From Sphingomicrobium sp. (GTDB lineage Bacteria; Pseudomonadota; Alphaproteobacteria; Sphingomonadales; Sphingomonadaceae): a stretch of DNA of 64,000 nucleotides. The DNA is taken from positions 124,001 through 188,000 of the forward strand of contig JAUJOV010000001.1 of the NCBI GenBank assembly GCA_030447545.1, read 5' to 3'. Below, piece by piece: positions 8,152 through 19,208 of the stretch (position 1 is its first letter; each line of letters begins with the position of its first letter). The translations under genes and the position numbers were made by a program. Below the pieces are notes generated by a model that saw only the letters and a list, made by a program, of their open reading frames with translations, ran no database searches and was not told where the DNA came from.

Positions 8152-9678
8152 GTGCGCGGTCTCGTATTGATGCTCCTCGCTACTGCGCTCCTCCATGGGG
8201 CGCCAACATCTGCCGCTGCATCTGCCCAGCCCATCGACCTCCGTAACCCGGTACAGAGAGTAGATCTCGAGGGGCTGGAGGCTCACGTCGAGCGGTCCAT
8301 GGAGCAGTGGGGCACCGCCGGTCTGGCGCTCGGGATCGTCCACAACGGGGAAGTGGTCTTCCTCAAAGGCTTCGGCACCCGCAACGTGAGAACGGGCGAG
8401 CCAGTGGACCCGGACACGATTTTCGCCATCGGCTCGATCACCAAATCGTTCACCGCAGTCCTCGCGGGCGTCTTGGTCGATGATGGGCGGATCAGCTTCG
8501 ACGATCGTCTCGTAAAGCATGTACCGAACTTTGCCGTTGGGGACGCATACATTACGGGCGCAGCGACTCTGCGAGACGCGCTCTCGCACCGCACCGGCTA
8601 TGACTGGCGCATGGATCCGATAGTGTTTCTCAGCGGGGGATCGAGAGCGGAAATCATCAAGCGAATGCAGCATGTGGAGCCGCACTTTCCGTTCCGGAGC
8701 GGATATGGCTACTCCAACGTCATGTACATGGTCGCCGGCGAAGCTCTGGGCGGAGCCGCGGGAGCAGGCTGGGACCGAGCGGTGGCAGACAGGATTTTCA
8801 TGCCGCTCGGCATGAATCGCAGCAGCACGACGATCCGTGGCCTGGAGCGGCAGACCAACGTCGCGACGCCGCATCGGTATGTAGCGGCAACGCAAGGGCC
8901 GAAGCCGATTTCCTGGCGCAACGTCGACATGATCGGGGGCGGGGGGCCGATCAATTCGACCGCTCGGGACATGACGCGCTACATCCAGATGCTCGCGAAC
9001 GATGGGAAGGTAGAGGGGCGGATCTTGCTCAAGTCCGAAACCCTGAAGGAACTCCTTACCTCCCACGTCGATGCGGGCGAAGACCCTGATCTCCGGCCCT
9101 TCACGAACTTCCACACCTGGGGGCTAGGCTGGGATCTGAAGGACTATAAGGGCAGGAAAATTGCGTCCCATGGCGGGCACATAGACGGAATGCAGGCAGA
9201 GATGGCGTTCGTGCCAGGCACGGGCTTCGGCGTTGTCGTACTGACCAACACCGATGGGGTGCGCTACTTGCCGACCGCGATTGTCCGCAATGTCCTCGAC
9301 CGCGCGTTCGGGGGCATCCGGCCCGAGTGGAATGCCGGCTTGCTGAAGCGCGGCCATGCCTTCCGCGAGCGACTTGCCGCGGTCCCGCCACGCGTGAAGG
9401 GAACTCGGCCGACCCTTCCCCTCACCGCATATGAGGGGTCATATCGCTGGCCTCACGGTGTTGCCTCGGTTCGGAAGCAGGGTGAGCGACTGATGATCAT
9501 ATATGGGCCCCACCAGGTCGCGCTGGAGCATTGGCAATACGACACCTTCCGCGGCTCCTGGGACGTGTTCGGTGAGCAGCTGGCCACCTTCAGCCTGGCC
9601 GGGTCCGGCAAGCCGGACCGCCTGAGCATCAACTTCGTCGGTGACTTTAAACGCGTCGCCGGGGGAGGCGCGGAGTAG
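8152..9678 (+). CDS. serine hydrolase, class C beta-lactamase/AmpC-like family
   Basis: Signal peptide; SITKSFT (SxxK), YGYSN (YxN), SHGGHIDGM motif near the C-terminal half. Confidence 0.85.
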   Translation: MRGLVLMLLATALLHGAPTSAAASAQPIDLRNPVQRVDLEGLEAHVERSMEQWGTAGLALGIVHNGEVVFLKGFGTRNVRTGEPVDPDTIFAIGSITKSFTAVLAGVLVDDGRISFDDRLVKHVPNFAVGDAYITGAATLRDALSHRTGYDWRMDPIVFLSGGSRAEIIKRMQHVEPHFPFRSGYGYSNVMYMVAGEALGGAAGAGWDRAVADRIFMPLGMNRSSTTIRGLERQTNVATPHRYVAATQGPKPISWRNVDMIGGGGPINSTARDMTRYIQMLANDGKVEGRILLKSETLKELLTSHVDAGEDPDLRPFTNFHTWGLGWDLKDYKGRKIASHGGHIDGMQAEMAFVPGTGFGVVVLTNTDGVRYLPTAIVRNVLDRAFGGIRPEWNAGLLKRGHAFRERLAAVPPRVKGTRPTLPLTAYEGSYRWPHGVASVRKQGERLMIIYGPHQVALEHWQYDTFRGSWDVFGEQLATFSLAGSGKPDRLSINFVGDFKRVAGGGAE

Positions 9679-9682
9679 AAGC

Positions 9683-11403
9683 ATGCGTGGCCGGAACTTC
9701 AGAGCAGCCCTGACCAGCGTGGCGCTCATCTCGGCTGCCGTAATGAGCGGATGTGCCACTCCCGTCCCTCCGGCGGCGAGGGTTATCCTACTCTCCATCC
9801 TTGCCGTGCGCTGTTCCTCGCTCGTCCTGGCGCATGTTCCATCCGCTTCCCAGTTCCTCGGCAGCTTGGCGCCAGTCCAGGCGGGGTGGCCGGATCGCAG
9901 CCCGGCGGCGCGGCGCGGCTAGGGCAATGCCAGCGACGGTATTCTCGCGAGATCTGCACTTGATCCCCCTAGACCGGCTAGGAATGCACGAGAGTGCACT
10001 GCGCTCAGCCATGTTGGAGCGACTGGAGGCGCGCAGTCAGCTTGAGATCTGCCGATTGCCGCTCTGGGCCTCGATCAACCATATGGAAGGCTGGCACCTG
10101 GAGCTCCCCGGAACAGCGGCCGGACAGCGCGTTGAGACGGAGCTCGAGCGACGTGTCGCCATTGAGCGCTGGGCGTCTCTGGGATCGCGGGTGGACCAAG
10201 AGATCGCGAATGCTCGGAACGGACTGAGGCAAGGCTATTCTTCTCCACGCCCCGTGGTCCGCAAGGTAATCAAGCAACTCGACGGGCTGCTGCGCGGACC
10301 GGTTGACCGCTCCCCTTTATATTCTCCTGCAGAGCGGTCCGACGACGCGGCCTTTCGGCGGACCTTTGGCGGCATCGTGGAAGGCCCGGTGAGGCTTGCG
10401 CTCTCCCGCTATCGCGACTTTCTTCAGACGGAATATCTTCCAAGGGCCCGCGAGACACTCGGGATATCCTCCCATCCAGACGGCAAAGCCTGTTACGCGG
10501 CCTTCCTGCGTCGCCACACGACCATGGCCCGCTCACCCGAAGAGGTTTATCGTTTGGGGCAGCAGACAGTTGGGCGGGCCCTCACCGAGGTCGCGGAACT
10601 GGGCAAGGCGCATCTCGGCACATCGGACATCACGGAGATTGTGAAGCGGCTCCCTCAGGACCCCCAAAACCGCTTTCGCTCCGAGGAGGAATTGATCGCT
10701 TTCTCCCGAAACGTTGTGGCGTCGGCCGTGGGAAAAAGCCGGTCGCTCTTCGTTAAGCTTCCGGAACAGGCAGTGCATGTAGAGCCATTCCCTGAGGTCC
10801 AGCGCGGATCAGGGCGGAGCGCCCATTACCAGCCTCAGCTTCGATCCGACCAAACCTGCCTACTACCGCATCAATTCGGAGGCATGGCAAACCGAAACAC
10901 GCGGCAGCGCAGGTTACAGCAGTGCACGAGGGTGTCCCAGGACATCACCTTCAAATCAGCAGGGCTCTATCCCGGACGAGCCACCCAGTCGCGAAGCTGA
11001 TGACGAATGGTGCCTTCGTCGAAGGTTGGGGTCGCTACGCGGAACAATTGGCCGAGGAAGCGGGGAGATCTACCGAACGCCACACGCCCTCATTACTCGC
11101 CGGCTTTGGCCCGCGCGAGGCATGGTGGCCGACCCGGGACTCCATGTTTTTGGATGGAGCCGTGAGAAAGTGGTCGATTACTTCATCCAGTCCGGCCGTT
11201 TGGCTCGGGCAGACGCTGACGATCTTGTGGACCGGATGGCGATCCTGCCGGGGCAGCTCACGTCGTATGACTCTGGATTGTTGGAGATCATGGCCCTTCG
11301 GAAAGAAGCTCAGGCGGCGCTGGGCGGCCGGTTCGATGTTCGTTTATTCCACGAGGTCGTTCTTGAGAATGGACCCGTGCCACTGAGACGCTGCGCTGGT
11401 TAG
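9683..11403 (+). pseudogene. DUF885 family (lipoprotein-like) peptidase split across three or more frames
   Basis: Lipobox leader MRGRNFRAALTSVALISAAVMSGC (frame 2), body in 9753..11000, HEGVPGHHLQ...AFVEGWGRYAEQLAEE in 10922..11386, and PGQLTSYDSGLLEIMALRKEAQAALGGRFDVRLFHEVVLENGPVPL in 11026..11403; parallels the intact 54.4-56.3 kb gene. Confidence 0.75.
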
Positions 11404-11574
11404 TGGCCGAGTGGACCCGTACCGTTCCCCTCGCGCCGATTGGATAGCCGGCTCTCACGGAAGAGCAAGGAAAGAGTGTTTGAATTGCTCAGCAACACCA
11501 GCGTGTCGGTGGCACATCGCCAGCCAGTTCAACCTCCCCAGGCAACAAGAGCGCGGCTCCTAAGGGCTATGCGC

Positions 11575-11640
11575 AATGTCCGCTTTCCACCCATTGCGGA
11601 CATACGCGTTATGTCCGCTTTCGACCCATTGCGGACATTA
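11575..11640 (+). repeat. pair of palindromic repeats
   Basis: AATGTCCGCTTTCCACCCATTGCGGACATA followed by TTATGTCCGCTTTCGACCCATTGCGGACATTA. Confidence 0.9.
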
Positions 11641-11780
11641 GCGGCTAAGGTTGCCTTCGATGATTGGAGGATGTCGGCTTACACCATGCCGCAATTCTGG
11701 TTTACGCGCTGTTCACTCGTCGCTTCTAATAAACATCTGACCCAACGCGGCATTCCGTTGCTCGGGCAGGAGTCGGCCAA

Positions 11781-14420
11781 ATGGCTGGATCAGTTGCTAG
11801 CACGACTGAACGTCGAACCAGCCACGCGCCAGATGTGACTGCTGCACACAGCGTCCAACCCCGCCAACCGTCAGTCGCAGTTTACCCACTGATCGGTGTC
11901 GCCTATTTCGTGGCCGCTGTTTTTGCCATTCACCTCAATTCAGATGTCGGAAACGTCGCGTCGTTTTGGACAGCAGGCGCGATCTTGCTGACGGCGCTCA
12001 TTCGATGCCGAGTAGAAGCTTGGAAAGGGCTTTTGGCGTCAGCCGGGGCGGCAGATCTCGCTGCTAATCTGGTGATGGGCGGCTCCGTTGTCGCATCCTT
12101 TGGCATAGCATGTGTCGACATGCTCGAAGTGGTCGCGGTCGTCACGGCATTGCGTTGGACTTGGGATGGCCGCCCCTGGTTCCTGTCAATGCGGTGGATT
12201 ACCGTGTTCGGCTTGGCCAGCGCGGCCGCGTCGCTCGGGGCAGCCACCTTGGGGTCCTTATGGCTGAACGCGCTAGGCGAAGCGTCCTTCATGGCGGTGT
12301 GGCAGACTTGGGTGCTTGCCGACTCCTTGGGCTTTTTAGTCGTCACTCCATTTCTTCTGAGCTGGACGGACCCTTCATTCAGGGCAGCGGTGAGCCCGCG
12401 CACCATGGCCGAAGTTGCTGGAGTGACGGCACTTTTGGCGACCGTCTCGGCATTAGTATTTACCGGCACATTCCCTTTTCTGTTCCTCATGTTTCCATTG
12501 CTCGTGCTGCTGGCACTGAGAGGCGGGCTCCTCGGCGCAACGACAGGTGTGTTGGTACTTGCGTTCATAGGAACTTGGTTCACATTCACTGGGGCAGGAC
12601 CAATTGCGGAGGTGTCGAGCAGCTCCTCGACACGCATTTTTGTCCTGCAGCTCTATCTCTTCTCCGCGGCAATTTCGATGCTCTCCATCGCGCTCATCAT
12701 GACGCAGCGTCGGCGGCTGGCGGATCGGCTGGAGCAGCAAACTGTCATCAGCCACGCGGCTCTCGACAACATGACGCAGGGATTGTCGATGTTCGACGAT
12801 CAGCATCGGCTGGTGACATGCAACCGGCGATACCGCGAGATTTACCAGTTGCCGGCAGAACTCTGTACTCCCGGTACCCCTCTCAGCGAAATTCTAGAGT
12901 ATCACTCCCGTAAGGGGATCTATGCAGGTAAACCCAAAAAGTACTTGGAAGCACTGCAACTGGATGTAGCGGACATTTCGAGGTTTCACTGTCGGACGGG
13001 CAGATCATACAAATCAAACGCAAGCGACTAGCTGGAGGAGGGGGTGTGTCCACGCATGAGGACATAACCGAGCAAAGGCTGAGTAGCGATCGAATTTCTT
13101 ACCTTGCCAGCCCACGACTAACAGGCACCTATAACAGATCATACTTCGGAGAGCAGCTGCAGGAGGCGCTCACGGCGGCCATGCGGGATCGTTTGGTCGC
13201 TTTGCACTCGGTCGACCTGGACCGTTTCAAAGAGGCAAATGACACGCTTGGCCATCCTGCAGGCGACGAAATCCTCAGGCAAGTTGCAACGCGCCTGCTC
13301 GGTCTCGTGCGAGACAGGGATGTGGTGCTCGCGTAGGCGGCGATGAGTTCTGTATCCTCCAGCGCGACGTCAAGGACGAGGCGCAGGCCGCTGCACTGGC
13401 GAGCGCGTACTCGATTGTCTCCGCAAGCCGTTCGATGTCAGTGGCCACCCAGTGGTAATCGGCGCAACGGTCGGCGTTGCCTTGGCAGACGGGGAAATCT
13501 GCGCGAACGAATTGATGAAGCGTAGCGACCTGGCACTTTACCGGGGAAGCAGGAGGGCCGAGACATTCACCGCGTTTTCGAGCAGGGAATGGACGTCTCG
13601 CTCCAAGCGCAGCGGCTGTTTGAGCAAGAGCTGAGCTGCGCGGTGCGTAACGGAGAGCTCGAGCTCGCTTATCAACCGATCCTCAACCTGGAAACGAAAG
13701 CGATCACCGGCTTCGAAGCGCTCGTGCGATGGAACCATCCAACACGGGGCCTCATCGCTCCAGCAGACTTCATTTCGGTCGCCGAGGACCGCGGCCTCAT
13801 CATTTCCATCGGCAAATGGGTTCTGCGGGAGGCTTGCAGCAAAGCCGCCGAATGGCCCGACGACATCACGGTCGCCGTGAACCTCTCGTCCGTGCAATTT
13901 AAAGCGCAGAAGGGCTCGTGGACGTGGTGGCTGCTGCTTTGTCGGCGTCCAACTTGGCCCCTCGCCGTCTCGAGCTCGAGGTGACCAGTCGGTGCTACTC
14001 CTGGACTCAAAGTCTGTGTTGCGCACCTTCAAGAAGCTCCGCGTCCTGGGCGTCGGGCTTGCCATGGATGATTTCGGTACCGGCTACTCAAGCCTGTCGT
14101 ACTTGCGCAAATTTCAGTTCGACAAGATCAAGATAGACAGGAGCTTCGTCGCAGGCATTAGAGACGATGACTGCCTGGCCATCCTTCAAGCAACGATAGC
14201 ATTGGCGACGAAGCTTGGCATGACGACCACGGCTGAGGGCGTCGAAACAGCTCAGCAGCTGGCAGTGGTTCGCCTTGAGGGCTGCACTGAGGCACAAGGA
14301 TACTTCATCAGTAAGCCGCTTTCCAGCGACGGTGTCCGAACATTTCTGGAAAAGCAGAATACGCTCCATCCGGCCGCACAGACACTTTCTCCCGGCAAGG
14401 CACCTCTACTTAGTGGCTGA
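11781..14420 (+). pseudogene. MASE1-PAS-GGDEF-EAL cyclic-di-GMP protein interrupted by several frameshifts
   Basis: MASE1 TM domain in 11781..13031, PAS DNMTQGLSMFDDQHRLVTCNRRY, GGDEF split at 13336, EAL ITGFEALVRWNHPTRGLIAPADFI and DDFGTGYSSLSYLRKFQFDKIKIDRSF in separate frames. Confidence 0.8.
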
Positions 14421-14543
14421 GGCTACAGGATCGGTCTGTGACACTATCCGCAATCGTGCATGACGGAGGCCTCTACTGCGCGCACAGCTGTGGCTTTTCT
14501 ACTGCGCACGGCGTTTCCCGTCAGGTCGGGCATTAAGGGGCTG

Positions 14544-14673
14544 AATGTCCGTTTTCCACCAATTGCGGACATTAGCGTAATGTCCGCTTTCCACCCAAAG
14601 CGGACATTAGCCTTATGTCTGCTTCCCACCCATTGCGGACACTAGCCGAATGTCTGCTTTCGACCCCAGACAT
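14544..14673 (+). repeat. tandem cluster of four palindromic repeats, with a degenerate fifth at about 14741
   Basis: AATGTCCGTTTTCCACCAATTGCGGACATTAGC, AATGTCCGCTTTCCACCCAAAGCGGACATTAGC, TATGTCTGCTTCCCACCCATTGCGGACACTAGC, AATGTCTGCTTTCGACCCCAGACATG. Confidence 0.9.
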
Positions 14674-14780
14674 GCTGATGCGATCGTGGAATTTACGGCA
14701 CGGTAGAAGGTGCATCATCAGTGCACCGCGCATCCACTGGAAAGTCCGCTCTCCACCCATAGGGGACGTCGAGGAAAATT

Positions 14781-15281
14781 CTAAGGGGAGCCGTTCGCAA
14801 GGGCAGCAGCTCTAGCCAACAGGGCCTGGCGTTCCTTCGGGCCGAGCCAGCGTCCTGCAAAAACCACCGCGTGGATCTTGTCGATGTTAGCGATGCCCTC
14901 CAGCGGGTTTGCATCAAGCAAGACAATGTCAGCAGGTGCGCCTGCCTTAAAAGCTGCTGTGGCGTCGACGCCTGACACGTAGCGGGAGACGTAGCGGGTG
15001 GGGTTCACCGTGGCAGCGGCCAGAGCCGCCCTCACCGGTAGTCCTGCCGCAACCAGAGCGAGCATCTCGTCATGAACAGATGCGCCCGGCGCGACGTAAG
15101 TTGAGTCGCTGCTGCCGGCGTCGGTTCCGGTCATCAGCGGCACGCCGGCGTCGTGGAGGTCCTTCAGATTTTTGAACAGGGCCGCCTCTACGCCTGGCTG
15201 GGCCGGTGCAGAAGCTACCGATCCCGGCAAAGCCACAGTCGTGGCTCCGCCGCGGGCCCATCTCATCCTGCTGGGCGGCAA
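14781..15281 (-). pseudogene. C-terminal fragment of an amidohydrolase family protein
   Basis: DLHDAGVPLMTGTDAGSS...VRAALAAATVNPTRYV...KAGAPADIVLLDANPLEGIANIDKIHAVVFAGRW; the N-terminal half is absent upstream. Confidence 0.7.
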
Positions 15282-15295
15282 ACGTCAGGTCGTAG

Positions 15296-15444
15296 CTATT
15301 GGCACTGATGGCGCTATTGGCACGGCTTCCGGATCTTTAGCAGCTTTAGCGGGTGAGCAGTCGTAGCTGATGCCGCAACCGAGCGCACTCCGCGGAAAGT
15401 TCGCTGAAAACAATAGCTATTGGCACTAACGACACTATTGGCAC
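15296..15444. repeat. two copies of a CTATTGGCAC-N8-CTATTGGCAC module
   Basis: CTATTGGCAC at 15296, 15314, 15417 and 15435; 18-bp period in each pair, pairs offset by 121 bp. Confidence 0.8.
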
Positions 15445-15592
15445 GGGTGCTTCTCAAGGCCCTGGGTCACGGCGATCGCCTTTTTTCAAAGCGCTCATGG
15501 GGTAGAAAGCGGGGTAAGAGTTATGGGTAATCGTCAGTTTCTCCTAGGTAGTTTGGCGGACACCATCTCCGCCAGCACTCGCGGCTGATTGC

Positions 15593-17608
15593 ATGCAGGC
15601 CGCACCACCGCCCGAACCGCCGACGACCATCGTCGTGACGGCCGAGGCACTACCCGATCCGGCCGCCGAGCGTGCGTTTGCCGTCGAGACGATCGGCGCC
15701 GAGCGGCTGCGCAACGCTGCGACCACGCAGCTCGACCAGCTGCTGAAGGAAGTGCCGGGGCTGCAGCTTTTCCGCCGCTCCGACTCACGCAGCGCCCACC
15801 CGACCAGCCAGGGCGTGACCCTGAGGGCGCTGGGCGGCAACGCGTCGAGCCGGGCGCTTCTGATCCTCGACGGAGTGCCGCAGGCCGACCCGTTCGGCGG
15901 CTGGGTCAACTGGCCGGCGTATGACCCGGCGTCCCTGGGCGAAGTGCGTGTGGTGCGCGGTGGCGGGAGCGTCTCGGCGGGCCCGGGAGCGCTTGCCGGG
16001 GTGATCGAGATGACCAGCCGGCTTCACGACGGCTTCTCGGCCGAGGCGCAGGCGGGCAGCCGCGAAGCGTTCGAAGGCCGCGTCCTCGCCGGAGTGCCGC
16101 TCGGCGGTGGGACAGCCACCCTGTCGGCGCGGGCCGGGCGAGGCGAGGGCTTCGTGCCGATTACCGCGGGCACTCGCGCGGCCATCGACGAGACCGCCGG
16201 CTATGAGGAGGCGAGCGTCCGCGGCCACTGGTCGGCGCCGCTGTCGGACGGCCTGGATGTGCAGCTCGGCGGTCTCGGCTTCACCGACCGGCGCGAGCGC
16301 GGGGTGCCGTTCACCGGCAACCGCACGGACGGGGCGGATGCGTCGGTCCGGCTGGTCGGGCGCGGGCGACTGCAATGGTCGGTGCTCGGCTATGGGCAGT
16401 GGCGCGAGCTCGAGAGCAGCTTTGCAAGCGTCAACGACGACCGATCGGCGGCGAACCGCGTGCTGCTTCAGGATTCGGTGCCCTCGCACGCCTACGGCGG
16501 AAGCTTCGAGCTGCGCCCGCATTTGGGTGACGCCGTGGAGCTTCGCATCGGCGGCGATGCCCGTAAGACGCAGGGCGAAACGCGCGAGCGCTTCTTCTTC
16601 GTTGAGGGCGAGCCGACCCGCCGCCGCCGCGCGGGCGGCGAAACGCTGACGAGCGGCCTGTTCGCGGAGGCGACGGTGCGGGCGGGTGCGCTGACGCTGA
16701 CCGGCGGCGCTCGGCTCGATCGCTGGCGGATTTCGGACGGCGAGATCAGCGAGCGGGTGATCGCGACCGGCGAGCAGCTGCGCGACGAGAGCTTCAAGAA
16801 CCGCTCGGGCTGGCGGCCGACCGCTCGCGCGGGTGCGGTCTACGAGCTTGGACCTGGCCTCAGCCTGAGGTCCGCCGCCTATCTCGGCTGGCGCTTGCCG
16901 ACGCTCAACGAGCTGTTCCGGCCGTTCCGCGCGGGTGCCGACGCGACTGCGGCCAATGCGCTGCTCGACCCGGAGCGGCTCGCCGGGATCGAGGCGGGCG
17001 CGCTCTACAGCCGCGGCGGGCTCACCCTGTCGGCAACGGCATTCGCCAACCATCTGACCGACGCGATCGCCAACGTCACGCTGGGCCAGGGGCCCGGACT
17101 CTTTCCAGGCGTCGGCTTCGTCGGCCCTGGCGGCGATTATCGTCAGCGGCAGAACCTCGACGCCGTGCGGGTGCGCGGGGTCGAAGCGTCGGCCGAGTGG
17201 CGGCGCGGGCCGCTGAGCCTGGGCGGCGGCATCAGCCTGACCGAAGCCGAGGTGCGCGCGAAGGGCGCTGCCGCCCCGCTCGACGGGCTGCGGCCGGCGC
17301 AGACTACGCGCGTTGGGCTCACGGGCCGCGTCGGCTGGGAAAGCGGCGGCCGGGCGCTGTCGCTGGTCGCGCGCCATGTCGGCGGACAATTCGAGGACGA
17401 CCTCAACCAGCGCCTGCTCCCTTCCGCGACGACCTTCGATGCGTTCGGTGCGTGGCCGCTCGGCCGCCGCTTCGAGCTGGTCGCGCGCGCCGAGAATTTG
17501 CTCGACGAGACGGTGGTCGCCGGGATCGGCGGCGGCGGTGCGGTGGAACGCGCGACCCCGCGCACCTTGTGGATCGGGCTGAGGTTCGGCCCGGACCGCG
17601 AGCGCTGA
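15593..17608 (+). CDS. TonB-dependent receptor (start/signal peptide uncertain)
   Basis: TTIVVTAEAL TonB box-like, plug LDQLLKEVPGLQLFRRSDSRSAHPTSQGVTLRALGGNASSRALLILDGVPQADPFGGWVNW, beta-barrel end IGLRFGPDRER. Confidence 0.85.
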   Translation: MQAAPPPEPPTTIVVTAEALPDPAAERAFAVETIGAERLRNAATTQLDQLLKEVPGLQLFRRSDSRSAHPTSQGVTLRALGGNASSRALLILDGVPQADPFGGWVNWPAYDPASLGEVRVVRGGGSVSAGPGALAGVIEMTSRLHDGFSAEAQAGSREAFEGRVLAGVPLGGGTATLSARAGRGEGFVPITAGTRAAIDETAGYEEASVRGHWSAPLSDGLDVQLGGLGFTDRRERGVPFTGNRTDGADASVRLVGRGRLQWSVLGYGQWRELESSFASVNDDRSAANRVLLQDSVPSHAYGGSFELRPHLGDAVELRIGGDARKTQGETRERFFFVEGEPTRRRRAGGETLTSGLFAEATVRAGALTLTGGARLDRWRISDGEISERVIATGEQLRDESFKNRSGWRPTARAGAVYELGPGLSLRSAAYLGWRLPTLNELFRPFRAGADATAANALLDPERLAGIEAGALYSRGGLTLSATAFANHLTDAIANVTLGQGPGLFPGVGFVGPGGDYRQRQNLDAVRVRGVEASAEWRRGPLSLGGGISLTEAEVRAKGAAAPLDGLRPAQTTRVGLTGRVGWESGGRALSLVARHVGGQFEDDLNQRLLPSATTFDAFGAWPLGRRFELVARAENLLDETVVAGIGGGGAVERATPRTLWIGLRFGPDRER

Positions 17609-17664
17609 TCCGCCATGGCAAGAGGCGGCAACCGTGCAGCATTGCACGGCGTTGACCGGGGGAA

Positions 17665-18423
<759 letters not shown>

Positions 18424-18485
18424 AGCCGCGGCCCTCGCTTATTGCTCGCGCTGTCCCTAGAGCCGGCCGCCTGGAGGAAGTGGCG

Positions 18486-19187
18486 ATGATCGAAGCCGAA
18501 TGGTGGGAGTATGACAGCCCCGACGAGCTGGCCGAGGCGGTCGCGGGCGACGTGTGCTTCATCATCGAAAGCGCCCTCGATGCGCGCAGCGCCTCGCTGG
18601 TTGCGCTTCCCGGCGGCGATACTCCGCGAACGATTTTCCCCCAGGTCGCGGACAAGAAGCTCAAGTGGAAGCAGGTGACGATCATCCCGACGGACGACCG
18701 GCTCGTCTCCGTCGACAGCGAACTGTCGAATGTGCGCGCTCTGGCGCAGGCCTTCCTTCCGGCCGGAGCGCGCGTAATCCCGATCGCGACGCCGCTCGAC
18801 GACTATCGCCAGGCGGGGAACGCCGCCGACGCGCGGCTTCAGGACCTGCCTTGGCCGCCGGACCTCGTCTGGCTTGGGATGGGCGAGGACGGGCATACCG
18901 CCTCGATTTTCGCCGGCCCCGACCTTCAGGCGGCGCTCGATGCGCCCAAGGCGCGGCGGGCGGTCGGAGTCATGCCCGACCCGATGCCCAAGGACGCGGC
19001 GGTGCCGCGCGTGACGCTGACTCGCGCCGGGATCCTGTCGGCGCGCACGATTCTCGTCACGGTCACTGGCGCGAACAAGCGCGAGTTGCTCGAGGGAGCG
19101 ATCGCGGACGGGCACAGCTCGAGGCTGCCGATCGGCCGGGTTCTCGCCGAGGTCGACCAGCCGATCGACATCCACTGGTGCCCGTGA
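18486..19187 (+). CDS. pgl: 6-phosphogluconolactonase
   Basis: LVALPGGDTPRTIFP...IIPTDDRLV...LVWLGMGEDGHTASIF. Confidence 0.9.
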   Translation: MIEAEWWEYDSPDELAEAVAGDVCFIIESALDARSASLVALPGGDTPRTIFPQVADKKLKWKQVTIIPTDDRLVSVDSELSNVRALAQAFLPAGARVIPIATPLDDYRQAGNAADARLQDLPWPPDLVWLGMGEDGHTASIFAGPDLQAALDAPKARRAVGVMPDPMPKDAAVPRVTLTRAGILSARTILVTVTGANKRELLEGAIADGHSSRLPIGRVLAEVDQPIDIHWCP

Positions 19188-19208
19188 CCCGCAGCCGCTG
19201 AAGGCCGT

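Noticed and set aside
11440-11838. 132-aa ORF as a real protein
   Set aside because: It reads through two hairpin repeats (NVRFPPIADIRVMSAFDPLRTLA) and overlaps the MASE1 gene start.
91-14770. Regularly spaced palindromic repeats as a CRISPR array
   Set aside because: Spacing is only a few bases within clusters, there are no unique 30-40 bp spacers, no leader and no cas genes.
14460-14815. Several 60-70 aa ORFs on both strands
   Set aside because: Translations of the four-copy repeat cluster.
15361-15590. Cobalamin riboswitch upstream of the TonB receptor
   Set aside because: No B12-box-like conserved sequence or expected long structured leader could be recognised.
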